DNA of 64,000 nucleotides from contig NZ_JBJIAA010000004.1 in the NCBI RefSeq assembly GCF_045310695.1, forward strand, positions 124,001-188,000. Reading direction: 5' to 3'. Under the pieces are notes generated by a model that was not told the DNA's origin, ran no database searches, and was given only the letters and a program-made list of their open reading frames with translations. The DNA is from Clostridium_S neuense (lineage in GTDB: Bacteria; Bacillota; Clostridia; Clostridiales; Clostridiaceae). The translations under genes were made by a program, and so were the position numbers. Shown here piece by piece: positions 53,422-61,652 of this stretch; position 1 is the stretch's first letter; the number at the start of each line of letters is the position of its first letter.

Positions 53422-53439
53422 TTTTTTTTATAGTTTTAT

Positions 53440-53459
53440 TTAACCAAACGTTCAGTTAA
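53440..53459 (+). promoter_or_regulatory. Second TetR-type operator upstream of the SDR gene
   Basis: TTAACCAAACGTTCAGTTAA matches the operator at 52771-52790 at 17 of 20 positions and keeps the ACGT centre. A TATAGT (53429-53434) lies immediately upstream as a possible -10, so bound repressor would block it. Confidence 0.7.
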
Positions 53460-53548
53460 AAATATAAAAAAATATTCCTATGACTAATATTTTTTATGAG
53501 CACTTATAGTCAAACAAATAATAACAAATTTAAAAGGAGAATGATAAT

Positions 53549-54322
53549 ATGAAATTACTAAAAGGAAAAAAAGCGATTATTACAGGAGGCAGTGATGGTA
53601 TTGGATATGCTATTGCAAAGTCTTTTGCAGAAAATGGTGCAGATATTTTACTCGTAGGAAGAAATAAGAATAAGCTTGATAAAGCATTACAAGAGCTATC
53701 TAAATATGGTGTAAGTATAAAAATAATATCTCATGATTTATCGAAATGCGAGAAATTGCAGGAATTAACTAGCATGATTATAGATTCTTTTCACGATATC
53801 GATATTCTTGTAAATAACGCTGGTGAGGCTGAATTTGTTCCTTTTAATCATGTTGATATAAAGGGTTTTGACCATCTTTTTGATTTAAACGTAAAGTCAC
53901 CCTTCTTTCTAACTCAAGGACTTCTTCCAGCATTAAAGAAAAACAAAGCCAGTATTATCAACATTTCATCTTTTCATGCCCAAAGAACTTTGCCAGGATA
54001 TCCATCAAGTGTATATTCGATGACCAAATCAGCTATAAATGCTTTCACAAAAACTTTAGCATACGAATTAGGTCCGCATGGAATACGTGTAAATGCAATA
54101 GCACCTGGAAATGTAGCTACTTCAAAAGTAAAGACTGCACTTGAGGGAGCATCAGAACAAGCTAAAATGAAAATTCAGGAATTGATTAGTACAATTTATC
54201 CTCTAGGCCGTATGGGAAATGCATATGAACTGAGTGGTATAGCAGTTTATCTAGCTTCTGACCAGTCATCATGGACGACAGGAAGTATATTCAATATAGA
54301 TGGTGGTCTTACTACTAATTAA
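53549..54322 (+). CDS. SDR family oxidoreductase
   Basis: A 257-residue classical short-chain dehydrogenase/reductase. Cofactor motif TGGSDGIG at 12-19, NNAGEAEF, catalytic Ser in INISSFHAQR, catalytic Tyr-x-x-x-Lys in VYSMTKSAINAF, and the C-terminal LASDQSSWTTGSIFNIDGG. All catalytic residues are present. The substrate is not evident. AAAGGAG precedes the ATG; it follows tetR by 127 bp with an operator between, and is followed by a methyltransferase gene. Confidence 0.93.
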   Translation: MKLLKGKKAIITGGSDGIGYAIAKSFAENGADILLVGRNKNKLDKALQELSKYGVSIKIISHDLSKCEKLQELTSMIIDSFHDIDILVNNAGEAEFVPFNHVDIKGFDHLFDLNVKSPFFLTQGLLPALKKNKASIINISSFHAQRTLPGYPSSVYSMTKSAINAFTKTLAYELGPHGIRVNAIAPGNVATSKVKTALEGASEQAKMKIQELISTIYPLGRMGNAYELSGIAVYLASDQSSWTTGSIFNIDGGLTTN

Positions 54323-54397
54323 GGAAGTTCAAATTAATTATAAAAGCAAAGCTAATGAAAGTGAATTCAAATTATACCATAACTAGGAGGGATAATT

Positions 54398-54841
54398 GTG
54401 AAACGTATTTTGCCACCAACCTTACTTTTGATTTGTATAGGTACAATGTGTTTACTTCATATATTAATTCCTTTTCTTAAAGTAATTGATTACCCTATAA
54501 ATCTTCTAGGCATTCTTTTCATTTTAATTGGAATATGGATTGATTTTGCCGGGTCAAATATATTTAAAATAGCAAATACCACAGAAATGACCTTTAGTGA
54601 GCCAAGTACTTTAGTCACAAATGGAATATATAAAATATCCAGAAATCCTATGTATCTAGGTTTAGTTCAGATACTTGTAGGTGTTTCAATTATATTAGGC
54701 AGTATTACACCGTTTATTATAGTTATTGCTTTTGTGGTAATAACAGATCAGTGGTATATAAAATTTGAAGAAAAAGTGCTTAAGGATAAATTCGGCAAGG
54801 AATATCTGATTTACAAAAGCAAAGTAAGACGGTGGATTTAA
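54398..54841 (+). CDS. Isoprenylcysteine/phospholipid methyltransferase-like membrane protein
   Basis: A 147-residue integral membrane protein with about four helices. The ICMT/PEMT-type SAM-binding signature is clear: VTNGIYKISRNPMYLG in the middle and EEKVLKDKFGKEYLIYKSKV near the end, finishing RRWI. Relatives methylate lipids or prenylated or small hydrophobic substrates; the substrate here is unknown. The start is GTG at 54398 after AGGAGG. Likely co-transcribed with the SDR gene under TetR control. Confidence 0.85.
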   Translation: MKRILPPTLLLICIGTMCLLHILIPFLKVIDYPINLLGILFILIGIWIDFAGSNIFKIANTTEMTFSEPSTLVTNGIYKISRNPMYLGLVQILVGVSIILGSITPFIIVIAFVVITDQWYIKFEEKVLKDKFGKEYLIYKSKVRRWI

Positions 54842-54853
54842 AGTGATAATGAC

Positions 54854-54900
54854 AATAAACAAAATATGGAAATATTACTATCCTTTAATATTTGTTTATT
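54854..54900 (+). terminator. Probable terminator after the methyltransferase gene
   Basis: Ten-base stem AATAAACAAA (54854-54863) / TTTGTTTATT (54891-54900), 27-base loop, followed by ATCGTTTTATT. The long loop and weak T-run make it only moderately convincing. Confidence 0.5.
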
Positions 54901-54908
54901 ATCGTTTT

Positions 54909-55118
54909 ATTAATCACATGTGCTGAAGCACAAACGCTATATTATTAAGAGTGGATGTATCTTTGTTTTGTATAACATCGTCTTGCATCTAGTTTCATTA
55001 ATCAAATGCGCTGGCGCGCAAACGCTATATTATTAGGAGTAGGTGTATTTTTATTCTGTATAACAATTGTGATATATCTAGTTTCATTAATCACATGTGC
55101 TGAAGCACAAACGCTATA
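54909..55118. repeat. Tandem repeat of 88-89 bp, about 2.4 copies, each with a hairpin
   Basis: Units start at 54909, 54997 and 55086 with ATTAATCA; the third is cut after 33 bases, where it runs into the end of the LytTR regulator gene. Each unit begins with a hairpin: TGTGCT-GA-AGCACA in units 1 and 3, TGCGCT-GG-CGCGCA in unit 2, a paired T-A to C-G change that keeps the stem. ACGCTATAT follows each hairpin. The intervening about 50 bases are well conserved (e.g. CTAGTTTCATTAATCA). Confidence 0.85.
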
Positions 55119-55887
55119 TGTGTACTCTTCTTTTGAATTCTTTTACGTGGGCGCGGCTTACGGGAACTTCGGATTTATTGATGTCATTCATTATTAACTT
55201 GTAGGTTCCATTAAACCATGAGTATATTTCTGTAACTTTATTTAAATTTACAAGATAACTTCTGTGCGTCCTAAAAAAACCTGTTTCTTCTTCAATTTCA
55301 CTTAGGGTATTTGTTGTTGTATAAATTTTGTTGTCCAATTTTACACAGGTTTTATCATTCTCTATATAGCAGAAAAATATATCGCCCGTATCTATAAGCA
55401 TAATTTTACCATTATTAATACATGGTATTTTATTAATGCTCGAAACACTCTTCTTATCATATTTTTTTATAATATGTTCTATCTCATCCTCTATATTACT
55501 AATATTATTTTCCTTAGATTGCATGTACTTTCTTATTCTTTGAATTGTCTTTCCAATTCTACTTTCATCGAAGGGTTTTAGGATATAATCAAGTGCCATT
55601 AGCTCAAAAGCAGATATTGCATATTTGTCATAAGCAGTAACAAATATTATAGCAATGTCTTCATTAAATTCTTTAATCAGCTTTGCCAGCTTCATTCCAT
55701 TTAATACCGGAATATTGATATCAAGAAAAATCACATCTGCAAGCTCTTTCCTTATAAAAGAAAAAGCAGTTTTTCCATCATAAAATTTATTAACAACTTC
55801 AATATCATCATACTTATCCAGTATAAATTGAAGTTCGTCCATAGCTGGAACTTCATCCTCAACTAATACGCATTTTATTTTATTCAC
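55114..55887 (-). CDS. LytTR family response regulator (LytR/BtsR-like)
   Basis: A 257-residue response regulator. Receiver domain with VLVEDE at the N-terminus, phospho-acceptor Asp in DVIFLDINIPVLNG, Thr in FVTAYD and Lys in YILKPF; C-terminal LytTR DNA-binding domain with GFFRTHRSYLVNLNKV. The start is GTG at 55887, nine bases after GGGGAGG, overlapping the kinase gene by eight bases. It is paired with the kinase at 55880-57520 and divergent from a CstA-type transporter gene, as in pyruvate-sensing BtsSR/BtsT systems. Confidence 0.9.
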   Translation of the reverse strand: MNKIKCVLVEDEVPAMDELQFILDKYDDIEVVNKFYDGKTAFSFIRKELADVIFLDINIPVLNGMKLAKLIKEFNEDIAIIFVTAYDKYAISAFELMALDYILKPFDESRIGKTIQRIRKYMQSKENNISNIEDEIEHIIKKYDKKSVSSINKIPCINNGKIMLIDTGDIFFCYIENDKTCVKLDNKIYTTTNTLSEIEEETGFFRTHRSYLVNLNKVTEIYSWFNGTYKLIMNDINKSEVPVSRAHVKEFKRRVHI

Positions 55888-57520
55888 ACTTATGAACCTC
55901 CCCAATAGGCATTTTAAATGAAACCTTTGTCCCCTTACCTTCAGAAGTTGAAATTTCAAGACCCTTATTGCTGTTATATATCAGCTTTAATCTAGAATTT
56001 ACATTTCTAAGCCCAGTGCCTGGCCAATTATTTATAACTTCCTTGCATCTTTCAGTTGTCATTCCAATCCCGTTGTCGCTTATAGTAAACTTTATAAATG
56101 CAATTTCCTTTTCAGCCGCCACAACGACATTTCCACCATCAGCCTTTTTTAAAACACCATGCTTTATAGAATTTTCTATAATAGGTTGAATTATAAAAGA
56201 AGGAATTTTAAAACGTTCTAAGCCTTTTTCTATGTGAAAAACCACATTAAGTCTGTCACCATATCTTGCTTTTTCTATAGCTATGTACGATTTAAGCATT
56301 TCTATTTCTTCATCTAATTCTACAAACTCTCCCTTATTAAGGGACTGCCTAAAGTAATTTGACAAATCAATTATAAGTCCTCTTGCTTTTAAAGGATTTG
56401 TTCTACAAAATGAAGATATAGTATTCAAGGTATTAAATAAAAAATGCGGTTCAATTTGTGCTCTTAAAGCTTTAATTTCCGAAGAATTTAAAATTCTAAC
56501 CTTTTCATTTAACTGAAACAGCTCTATTTGCATGGATAAAAGGCTGCTAAGTTCATTTAAAAATTCAACAAAATATTCATTTGCACTTTTAGAATTTTTA
56601 AGTTCCATTCCAATAACCCCATCAATCTCATTATTTATAATTATAGGTGCAAAAAAGAACTCATAGTTTTTTCCCACATTCACAATTGAATTCATAGTTT
56701 CATCTGACTTTAAATAAAGCTTTTCAATTTTGTGCTTTAAATTACTTTCATCAATCTTCTCTCCATAATAAGAAAAGACTCCATTTTTGCTCCACACAAC
56801 AGCACCACTCACGCTTGCCATTTTGCATAAAATTTCTGATATCTTAACAGATGTTTCATTATCAAGACCTTTTTTAGTATATTCAAGCGTCTTTTTTGCT
56901 ATATTTAAAGCTTTTTGAGCTTGAATAGCTTCTAACTTATTGTAATCATCCATAGCATTTTTCACTATGTTTACAAATATAGCAGTTCCAACTGAATTTA
57001 TAAGTATCATTGGCACAGCAATAACCTTTTCCAAATTAATTACATATGAGTACGGCTTTGTAATAAAAATTATAATTATCATTTGAGCTGCTTCTGCTGC
57101 AGCACCAGCCACAAAAGCAGTTCTAGGTTTAATTTGATTATTCTTAGAAAACCTTCCAAAAATTCCTCCTATAACTCCTTCAGCAATAGTAGAAATACCA
57201 CAAGCAAGCGCAGTTGCCCCTCCATTAAAATATCTGTGAACTCCTGCTATAACTCCGACCGCTGTTCCAACAAAAGGTCCACCTATATACCCAGCCGTTA
57301 TGGCTCCTATAGGTCGTGTATTTGCCAAAGCATCTCTTCCAACATTTATCCCCATGTAGGTTCCAAGAATAGAAAGAGTACTAAAAAATACAATCATCAC
57401 TATTTTATCTTTAAAACTTCTCTCTTTTTTTACAAAGTTCCTAAATAAATTAAGCTGATTATATAAATATGCAGCAAGAGCTATAACAGCCATATTTTGT
57501 AACAATCTTATATAAAGCAT
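55880..57520 (-). CDS. LytS/BtsS-like sensor histidine kinase
   Basis: A 546-residue kinase. The N-terminal 5TM-5TMR_LYT sensor (about 1-190) includes RPIGAITAGYIGGPFVG and IAGVHRYFNGGATALACGIS. A GAF-like region (about 215-335) follows, then the His_kinase domain with LRAQIEPHFLFNTLNTISSF and the ATPase motifs IIENSIKHG, ISDNGIGM and GTGLRNVNSRL. It overlaps its response regulator gene by eight bases. Relatives sense extracellular pyruvate or cell-envelope state; the neighbouring CstA gene favours the former. Confidence 0.9.
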   Translation of the reverse strand: MLYIRLLQNMAVIALAAYLYNQLNLFRNFVKKERSFKDKIVMIVFFSTLSILGTYMGINVGRDALANTRPIGAITAGYIGGPFVGTAVGVIAGVHRYFNGGATALACGISTIAEGVIGGIFGRFSKNNQIKPRTAFVAGAAAEAAQMIIIIFITKPYSYVINLEKVIAVPMILINSVGTAIFVNIVKNAMDDYNKLEAIQAQKALNIAKKTLEYTKKGLDNETSVKISEILCKMASVSGAVVWSKNGVFSYYGEKIDESNLKHKIEKLYLKSDETMNSIVNVGKNYEFFFAPIIINNEIDGVIGMELKNSKSANEYFVEFLNELSSLLSMQIELFQLNEKVRILNSSEIKALRAQIEPHFLFNTLNTISSFCRTNPLKARGLIIDLSNYFRQSLNKGEFVELDEEIEMLKSYIAIEKARYGDRLNVVFHIEKGLERFKIPSFIIQPIIENSIKHGVLKKADGGNVVVAAEKEIAFIKFTISDNGIGMTTERCKEVINNWPGTGLRNVNSRLKLIYNSNKGLEISTSEGKGTKVSFKMPIGEVHKCE

Positions 57521-57686
57521 TTACATCTCCCCTATATTTTTATATTATTGCATTTTTATGTGTCAATCAAGGCTTATTTTATGCATATAAGCTTTTAATT
57601 TTGTAATTTCAGCCTACTATCATTCCTTTGTAAACGTAGACATTGTATTATAACAGTATAACAAAATACACTTAAGGAGTGATTCT

Positions 57687-59471
57687 ATGAATTCAATTGT
57701 TCTCGTAATCATAGGTGCATTAGTACTCATTATAGGTTATAGGCTTTATGGTTATTTTATAGCATCAAAGGTTCTTGTACTTGACGGAACAAAAGAGGTA
57801 CCATCAAAGGTTCATAATGATGGAAGAGATTACGTACCAACAAACAAATGGGTTTTACTTGGCCACCATTTTGCAGCTATTGCAGGTGCTGGACCATTAA
57901 TAGGTCCTGTACTTGCGGCACAATTTGGATACCTTCCAGGTACACTTTGGATACTTATAGGTGGTGTACTCGCTGGAGCAGTTCACGATATGGTTTTATT
58001 ATTTGCTTCAGTAAGACATGATGGACAATCAATAGCAGAAATTGCACGAGATACTTTAGGCGAAAAAATGGGCTTTATAACATCAATTTCTGTAATATTC
58101 ATACTCATTATAACTATGGCTGGTCTTGGGCTTCCTATAGTAAATTCGCTTTATAACAGTCCCTGGGGTACTTTTACTGTTGGGTTTACAATACCAGTTG
58201 CAATATTTATAGGTATTTATTTAAAATTTATAAGACCTGGTAAAATAGCAGAAGCCACAGTAATAGGCATGCTTTTAATTCTTTTAGGCGTTTACCTTGG
58301 ACCATCCATACAACATACTTTTCTGGGAAATTTGCTTACTTTTAATGCAAAGCAATTGTCTTTAATACTTGCTCTGTATGGTTTTCTCGCTGCTGCACTT
58401 CCTGTATGGCTTTTACTTTTACCTAGAGATTACTTAAGCACATATATGAAATTAGGAGTCATAGGTGCACTTGTTATTGGAATAATATTTGTAAGACCTA
58501 CTCTGCAAATGCCTGCTGTAACTAAATTCGTTAATGGTGGAGGGCCTATAATACCTGGCAAAGTATTTCCCTTTTTATTTATAACAATTGCCTGCGGTGC
58601 TTTATCTGGCTTTCATGCACTCATAAGTACAGGCACTACTCCAAAACTTATAAACAATGAAAAAGACATTCTTCCAATAGGTTTTGGTTCAATGCTTATT
58701 GAATCTTTTATAGCTCTTATGGCATTAATTGCAGCAACAGTTTTACCTACTTCAGATTATTTTGCAATTAACTCAACTCCTGCTCTATTTGCAAAACTAA
58801 ATATGATACCTAAAGAACTTCCAATGCTATCTCACCTCGTTGGTGAAAATCTTGCTGGAAGACCTGGTGGTTCTGTATCACTGGCAGTTGGCATGTCATA
58901 TGTATTTTATAAAATCCCAGGCTTAAAGAGTCTTATGTCTTACTGGTATCATTTCTGCATAATGTTTGAAGCACTCTTTATATTAACTACAATTGATTCT
59001 GGTACTAGGATAGGGAGATATCTTCTTCAAGATTTACTTGGGAAAGTGTATAAACCATTTAGCAATAAAAATTCATGGTTTAATGTTATATTCTTCAGCG
59101 GACTTATGTCTCTTACATGGGGATATCTACTATACACAGGAAATATTTCAACCATATGGCCATTATTTGGTACAGCAAACCAGATGCTTGCAACTATAGC
59201 TTTTGCCATCGGGACATCGGTGCTCTTCAAAATGGGAAAAGGCAAATATGTGCCTATTACAATAATCCCAATGGCTTTTGCAGGAACAGCTACTGTTTGT
59301 GCTGCCATTGAAAACATTATGACTTATATACCACAAAACAAAATCATTCTAGCAGTTTTATCTATAGTCCTTGTTGTAATGATTGCAGTAATACTTATAG
59401 AAAGCATAAGGATATGGATAAGAGACTACTATAAACCTAGTAAAACAGTTTCTAATAATGTTGTGAAGTAA
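57687..59471 (+). CDS. CstA family carbon-starvation/pyruvate transporter
   Basis: A 594-residue membrane protein with about 15-16 helices. Family signatures are DYVPTNKWVLLGHHFAAIAGAG shortened here to NKWVLLGHHFAAIAGAG, GAVHDMVLLFASVRH, SGFHALISTGTTPKL and TIDSGTRIGRYLLQD. CstA/BtsT proteins import pyruvate or peptides. The divergent two-component pair probably controls it. The 166-bp gap has TATAAC-like -10 sequences (57646-57654) without a proper -35 and two direct TATAACA repeats, as expected for an activator-dependent promoter. AAGGAG precedes the ATG. Confidence 0.9.
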   Translation: MNSIVLVIIGALVLIIGYRLYGYFIASKVLVLDGTKEVPSKVHNDGRDYVPTNKWVLLGHHFAAIAGAGPLIGPVLAAQFGYLPGTLWILIGGVLAGAVHDMVLLFASVRHDGQSIAEIARDTLGEKMGFITSISVIFILIITMAGLGLPIVNSLYNSPWGTFTVGFTIPVAIFIGIYLKFIRPGKIAEATVIGMLLILLGVYLGPSIQHTFLGNLLTFNAKQLSLILALYGFLAAALPVWLLLLPRDYLSTYMKLGVIGALVIGIIFVRPTLQMPAVTKFVNGGGPIIPGKVFPFLFITIACGALSGFHALISTGTTPKLINNEKDILPIGFGSMLIESFIALMALIAATVLPTSDYFAINSTPALFAKLNMIPKELPMLSHLVGENLAGRPGGSVSLAVGMSYVFYKIPGLKSLMSYWYHFCIMFEALFILTTIDSGTRIGRYLLQDLLGKVYKPFSNKNSWFNVIFFSGLMSLTWGYLLYTGNISTIWPLFGTANQMLATIAFAIGTSVLFKMGKGKYVPITIIPMAFAGTATVCAAIENIMTYIPQNKIILAVLSIVLVVMIAVILIESIRIWIRDYYKPSKTVSNNVVK

Positions 59472-59481
59472 TACTTTTTAA

Positions 59482-59681
59482 CAGAGCACAGAGTACGGAG
59501 TACAGATTACAGTAATAGATGATTTTTCTCAGCTATCGCTTTGAAAAATCTTAAACTTAATGCTTGCGCATGATACGAAATATAGTGATCAGCGCAGTTG
59601 ACACTATTAAGTTCTAAGATTTACCTAAGCAAAGCGAAAGGTAAATTCACCTTCATTGTGCTCTGTAATCTGCTTTAAGTA
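59482..59681 (-). repeat. Family A intergenic element, copy 5 (about 200 bp)
   Basis: The left end AGAGCACAGAGTACGGAGTAC and the right end CTCTGTAATCTGC form partial inverted arms. Its right half, read on the minus strand, gives GAATTTACCTTTCGCTTTGC, TTAGGTAAATCTTAGAACTT and AATAGTGTC, matching the core of copy 4; so it lies in the opposite orientation. It starts ten bases after the cstA stop and occupies most of the gene-free stretch 59472-59741. Confidence 0.8.
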
Positions 59682-59741
59682 TTATATTAATAAATTTTGC
59701 GTTAGTTACGAAATGCAAGGCACGGGTATTGGAAGAAGATA

Positions 59742-59934
59742 TTAAAAATCTTTTATTCTATCAATATGTCTTGGTACAGTGTTTACTGGAAGTTCATTAA
59801 GGCTGAAATACTTAATAGTTTCTCCTTTTTCTAATCCTCCACCAGGTAAATTCCACAAGCTTTGTCGGTTCTATGACATAATAACATCCTATTTTTTCAT
59901 CTACAATAAAACCGAAAACTCCAATAGTAAACAT
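59742..59934 (-). pseudogene. NUDIX hydrolase gene remnant
   Basis: From the ATG at 59934 the frame gives MFTIGVFGFIVDEK, a typical NUDIX opening. Homology then moves to another frame, SLWNLPGGGLEKGETI, the first half of the Nudix box, after an in-frame TAG. The second half of the box (REVxEExG) is missing, and the frame jumps to KYFSLNELPVNTVPRHIDRI, ending KDF at 59742. Frameshift, stop and internal deletion together make it a pseudogene. Confidence 0.75.
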
Positions 59935-60044
59935 AATTTTCACTCCAAGCATTTTTATCTGAATATTTTTTGGTTCATAATGTAAGAACAGTGCAAAATA
60001 ACTCAACTACATATTATGCTTATTTTCTTCTGATAAAGAAATTA

Positions 60045-60347
60045 TCAAATCAGTTTCTGAACTATATCAGTTGCTTCATGCAATGCATCTAGATATCTAC
60101 TCTTTAAATATATCTTTGTGGGAAGAAGTGATGAATTTAAAATATAGTTATTCTTTGCATCTGTACAAACATCTCCAACAACTTTATCTCTGTAATATAA
60201 TTTACATGGCGTTACAGGACCGTAACCATACTCACATTCCAAAAACATCATTTCTTTACAATCTGGACAAAAGATAATAAAATTGGCCCCCAATGGTTTA
60301 TACAAAATACTACAACCGCATTTTTTACATTCTATATTTTGTTCCAT
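60045..60347 (-). CDS. Small zinc-ribbon protein of unknown function
   Basis: A 100-residue protein opening MEQNIECKKCGCSILYKP with a second pair CPDCKEMMF, so four cysteines (CxxC...CxxC) form a zinc ribbon in the first 35 residues. The rest (CKLYYRDKVVGDVC then a helical end) is not recognisable. A ribosome site AAAGGAA precedes the ATG. It stands alone between a NUDIX remnant and a family B repeat; I cannot assign a function. Confidence 0.65.
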   Translation of the reverse strand: MEQNIECKKCGCSILYKPLGANFIIFCPDCKEMMFLECEYGYGPVTPCKLYYRDKVVGDVCTDAKNNYILNSSLLPTKIYLKSRYLDALHEATDIVQKLI

Positions 60348-60427
60348 TTTTATTCCTTTCTATATGCTGATTTGTTGCTACGAAATATTATATAAATATC
60401 GTTAGTTCGTCATAAATTACTAATACC

Positions 60428-60581
60428 TATAAACATTCACACCTAAAATCCCGTAGGTACGGAGGAATTTTTTCCTTGTACCACAGTGAGACGAAGGAAT
60501 ATCACTTAGATTTATATGACTCATTATTAAAAGTGCCGTTATCTTATTCTAGAAGGATAATGGGATTACATCCCAAACCCC
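60428..60581 (+). mobile_element. Family B hairpin-ended element, copy 2 (154 bp)
   Basis: The left end TATAAACATTCACACC, hairpin CCGTAGGTACGG and AGGAATTTTTTCCTTG match copies 1 and 3. The right end TTATCTTATTCTAGAAGGAT, then the perfect hairpin GGGAT-TAC-ATCCC and AAACCCC match copy 1. This is the shortest complete copy and best defines the family ends. It lies just after the stop of the small membrane protein gene. Confidence 0.7.
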
Positions 60582-60589
60582 GTGTATGT

Positions 60590-60847
60590 TTACTTTTTCT
60601 TTTCTTTATATTCTTTGTATTCCTTTACAAGTAAATACAAAGTAGCAGCCATAAGTATTAACATTATCACTTCCAATGCATTTTTAACAATTTTATTAAT
60701 ACCGCTTGCAAGTGGCGTTTCAAGAAATAACTCTATGGATATAAATATTGCTGCCAAAAGCATGTACATTTTTTTGTTTTTACGATAATCAATAAAAAAC
60801 ACAATAATCAAAAACAAATAACAAAGACAACCCAATAAATTTCCCAA
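60590..60847 (-). CDS. Small membrane protein of unknown function
   Basis: An 85-residue protein with about three membrane helices (LLGCLCYLFLIIVFFIDY; MYMLLAAIFISIELFL; VIMLILMAATLYLLV) and a highly charged C-terminus (KEYKEYKEKKK). I place the start at TTG 60847, seven bases after AAGGAGG; a GTG two codons earlier is too close to that site. No homologous family is recognised. Flanked by two family B copies. Confidence 0.55.
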   Translation of the reverse strand: MGNLLGCLCYLFLIIVFFIDYRKNKKMYMLLAAIFISIELFLETPLASGINKIVKNALEVIMLILMAATLYLLVKEYKEYKEKKK

Positions 60848-60976
60848 GTTCACACCTCCTTATTATAGATAGACAACTTGAAAGGCTAAAATAGACAATA
60901 TTATAATTTTACAAGTAATATTTTATATACTTTAATCAGTTGATAGTTGACAGTTCTTGGTCATCCACAGTACATT

Positions 60977-61215
60977 CTAAACATTCATGCCTAAAATTCC
61001 GTAGGCACGGAGGAATTTTTGAGGCCACTGAAAAAGTCCCCATATTTTTTGCACAAATTACTTGGTAAAATAAGTAAGGCTCTAGGAGGCCTTCTAATAG
61101 CCCTCCAACAACTTTTTAGACATAAATGACCTGCAAAAATATACAGATATATCTAAATTAGTAATGTTTTTTAGTTTTTCAGTGGCCTCGAATTTTTTCC
61201 TTGAACTACTTCGCC
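60977..61215 (+). mobile_element. Family B element, copy 3 (left end only, split by a MITE)
   Basis: TCTAAACATTCATGCCTAAA, the hairpin CCGTAGGCACGG and AGGAATTTTT match copies 1 and 2, then the sequence is interrupted at 61021-61189 and resumes with GAATTTTTTCCTTGAACTA. The right half and terminal hairpin are absent; the copy runs into the 3' end of the next gene. Confidence 0.7.
61021..61189. mobile_element. 169-bp MITE with 15-bp perfect TIRs and 8-bp target duplication
   Basis: Ends GAGGCCACTGAAAAA and TTTTTCAGTGGCCTC are perfect inverted repeats. GAATTTTT stands at 61013-61020 and again at 61190-61197. Removing the element plus one copy restores GGAGGAATTTTTTCCTTG, the exact sequence of intact family B copies. 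The interior has no transposase frame. The parent IS family is not identified. Confidence 0.92.
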
Positions 61216-61580
61216 TATCTACATTTAACATTAAAATTCCCAACAAAATTATCATAAGCCACTGAAAGCTCATATTTTCCATTATCCTTTAAACTCACTT
61301 GTTCACAATAATTTTCATTAGTTTTAAATTTCTTTATTACTTTCCCATTTAAATTAGTAAGTACTATCTTTAAATTTCCCTTCTTAACTGAAGAATTGCA
61401 GAAAACCTTAATTTTCTTTCCCTTTTCACCAGTAAAGGTAAATGCAGAACCACTACTCTCTGTAGAAGTAACATTGGCTTTTGTAGTGCCTAGATAAGAA
61501 AAATCAGAAGCAAATTTATAATAACAAAGTCCTCCAATAAATAATACTGCAATAACTGCGATGGTTATGTATTTTTTCAT
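61215..61580 (-). CDS. Small secreted or membrane-anchored protein
   Basis: A 121-residue protein with an N-terminal hydrophobic signal (MKKYITIAVIAVLFIGGLCY) and a beta-rich extracellular part (SGSAFTFTGEKGKKIKVF; GNLKIVLTNLNGKVIKKF; GKYELSVAYDNFVGNF). This pattern suggests a small beta-sandwich domain. No family is recognised. Start at ATG 61580 after AAAGGAGC. A decayed relative of its N-terminal half lies at 62283-62390. Confidence 0.7.
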   Translation of the reverse strand: MKKYITIAVIAVLFIGGLCYYKFASDFSYLGTTKANVTSTESSGSAFTFTGEKGKKIKVFCNSSVKKGNLKIVLTNLNGKVIKKFKTNENYCEQVSLKDNGKYELSVAYDNFVGNFNVKCR

Positions 61581-61652
61581 TATAGCTGCTCCTTTCTTAC
61601 TCATTTCTTCAAATAAAATACAGTATATATAATATCATACTTAAATTAACTT

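Noticed and set aside
54909..55118. CRISPR array or integron attC sites
   Set aside because: Only 2.4 copies of 88-89 bp, with the whole unit conserved and no unique spacers, and no cas or integrase gene nearby.
55006..55197. Hydrophobic 63-codon plus-strand frame as a small membrane protein
   Set aside because: It arises from the tandem repeat; unit 1 has a stop in the same frame, no ribosome site is present and it overlaps the regulator gene.
60950..60976. Sixth family A copy (CAGTTGATAGTTGACAGTT, then CACAGTACATTC)
   Set aside because: Resembles family A arms, but no core or second arm follows, so the match is too short to count.
61094..61282. 62-codon minus-strand frame running from the small secreted protein gene into the MITE
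   Set aside because: It overlaps the real gene in another frame, crosses the insertion boundary and has no ribosome site.
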